DNA of 5,441 nt, taken from an uncultured Flavobacterium sp. (GTDB lineage Bacteria; Bacteroidota; Bacteroidia; Flavobacteriales; Flavobacteriaceae). Of the stretch, positions 5,380 through 5,441 are shown one piece after another. The stretch is from contig CAMLKV010000183.1 of assembly GCA_946480635.1 (NCBI GenBank), positions 1 to 5,441 on the forward strand, read 5' to 3'. The position numbers were made by a program, and so were the translations under genes. How positions within the stretch are numbered: the stretch's first letter is position 1; every line of letters starts with the position of its first letter. Under the pieces are notes generated by a model. The model ran no database searches. It saw only the letters and a program-made list of their open reading frames with translations, and was not told the DNA's origin.

Positions 5380-5441
5380 TTATTCTTCTTTCTGCCCCAT
5401 CATCATCAGATAGGCTTTCAGGAATTCGTCAATCTCACCGT
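5380..5441 (-). CDS. C-terminal end of an unidentified protein (partial)
   Basis: Only the last 19 codons and the TAA are in the window, reading GEIDEFLKAYLMMMGQKEE. The frame is open to the right edge, and a strong terminator follows the stop after about 50 bases, which together support a real gene end. The sequence suggests an amphipathic C-terminal helix ending in charged residues. Both Leu codons are CTG, with GCC and GGG also used, which is richer in G+C than the neighbours, though the sample is tiny. I do not recognise the protein. Confidence 0.65.
   Translation of the reverse strand, partial: GEIDEFLKAYLMMMGQKEE

Noticed and set aside
5339..5413. 24-codon + strand frame starting MKKISSLKIGYW
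   Set aside because: It resembles a signal-peptide start but stops quickly and overlaps the end of the partial - strand gene.
1..5441. Mobile elements, CRISPR repeats, tRNA or rRNA genes, toxin-antitoxin pairs
   Set aside because: No transposase, terminal repeats, regularly spaced repeats, cloverleaf sequences or toxin-like small gene pairs were seen on either strand.

Overview
This AT-rich window (G+C roughly one third) looks like a chromosomal segment from a member of the Flavobacteriaceae (Bacteroidota). The reasons are the protein types, signal peptides ending near Tyr-Gly-Gln, the near absence of Shine-Dalgarno sequences, TAnnTTTG-type promoter elements close to start codons, and a compact gene order. 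I see no insertion sequence, CRISPR array, tRNA or rRNA.

Left part (1-2482). The 3' end of a polyphosphate kinase 2 family gene runs in from the left edge on the + strand. Its stop codon abuts the stop of a convergent gene for a small secreted, probably outer-membrane beta-barrel protein. Divergent from that gene is a complete MATE-family multidrug/cation antiporter with the family's key acidic residues. It is followed after 8 bp by a very acidic 75-residue protein of unknown function.

Right part (2485-5204, all - strand). A tight four-gene unit reads right to left: a lipoprotein, a seven-helix inner-membrane protein, a HisKA_3-type sensor histidine kinase and a NarL/LuxR-type response regulator. 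The gaps are 15 bp, a 28-bp overlap and 2 bp, so they very probably form one operon. A single promoter candidate precedes the lipoprotein, and its -7 element lies inside a perfect ATGCAA-N5-TTGCAT dyad. The kinase has one membrane helix and no sensory domain, so the natural reading is a receptor split over several polypeptides: lipoprotein outside, seven-helix protein in the membrane, kinase and regulator inside. This is the most interesting part of the window. The kinase/regulator pair is ordinary, while the roles of the lipoprotein and the seven-helix protein are inferred only from position and topology.

Right edge (5205-5441). Beyond the promoter there is no gene until a strong 17-bp stem terminator. 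It serves a - strand gene of which only the last 19 codons are inside the window. The terminator separates that gene from the signalling operon.

Three start codons were moved downstream of the longest open frame: the transporter to 882, the kinase to 3890 and the lipoprotein to 5173. Reasons are given in the entries.
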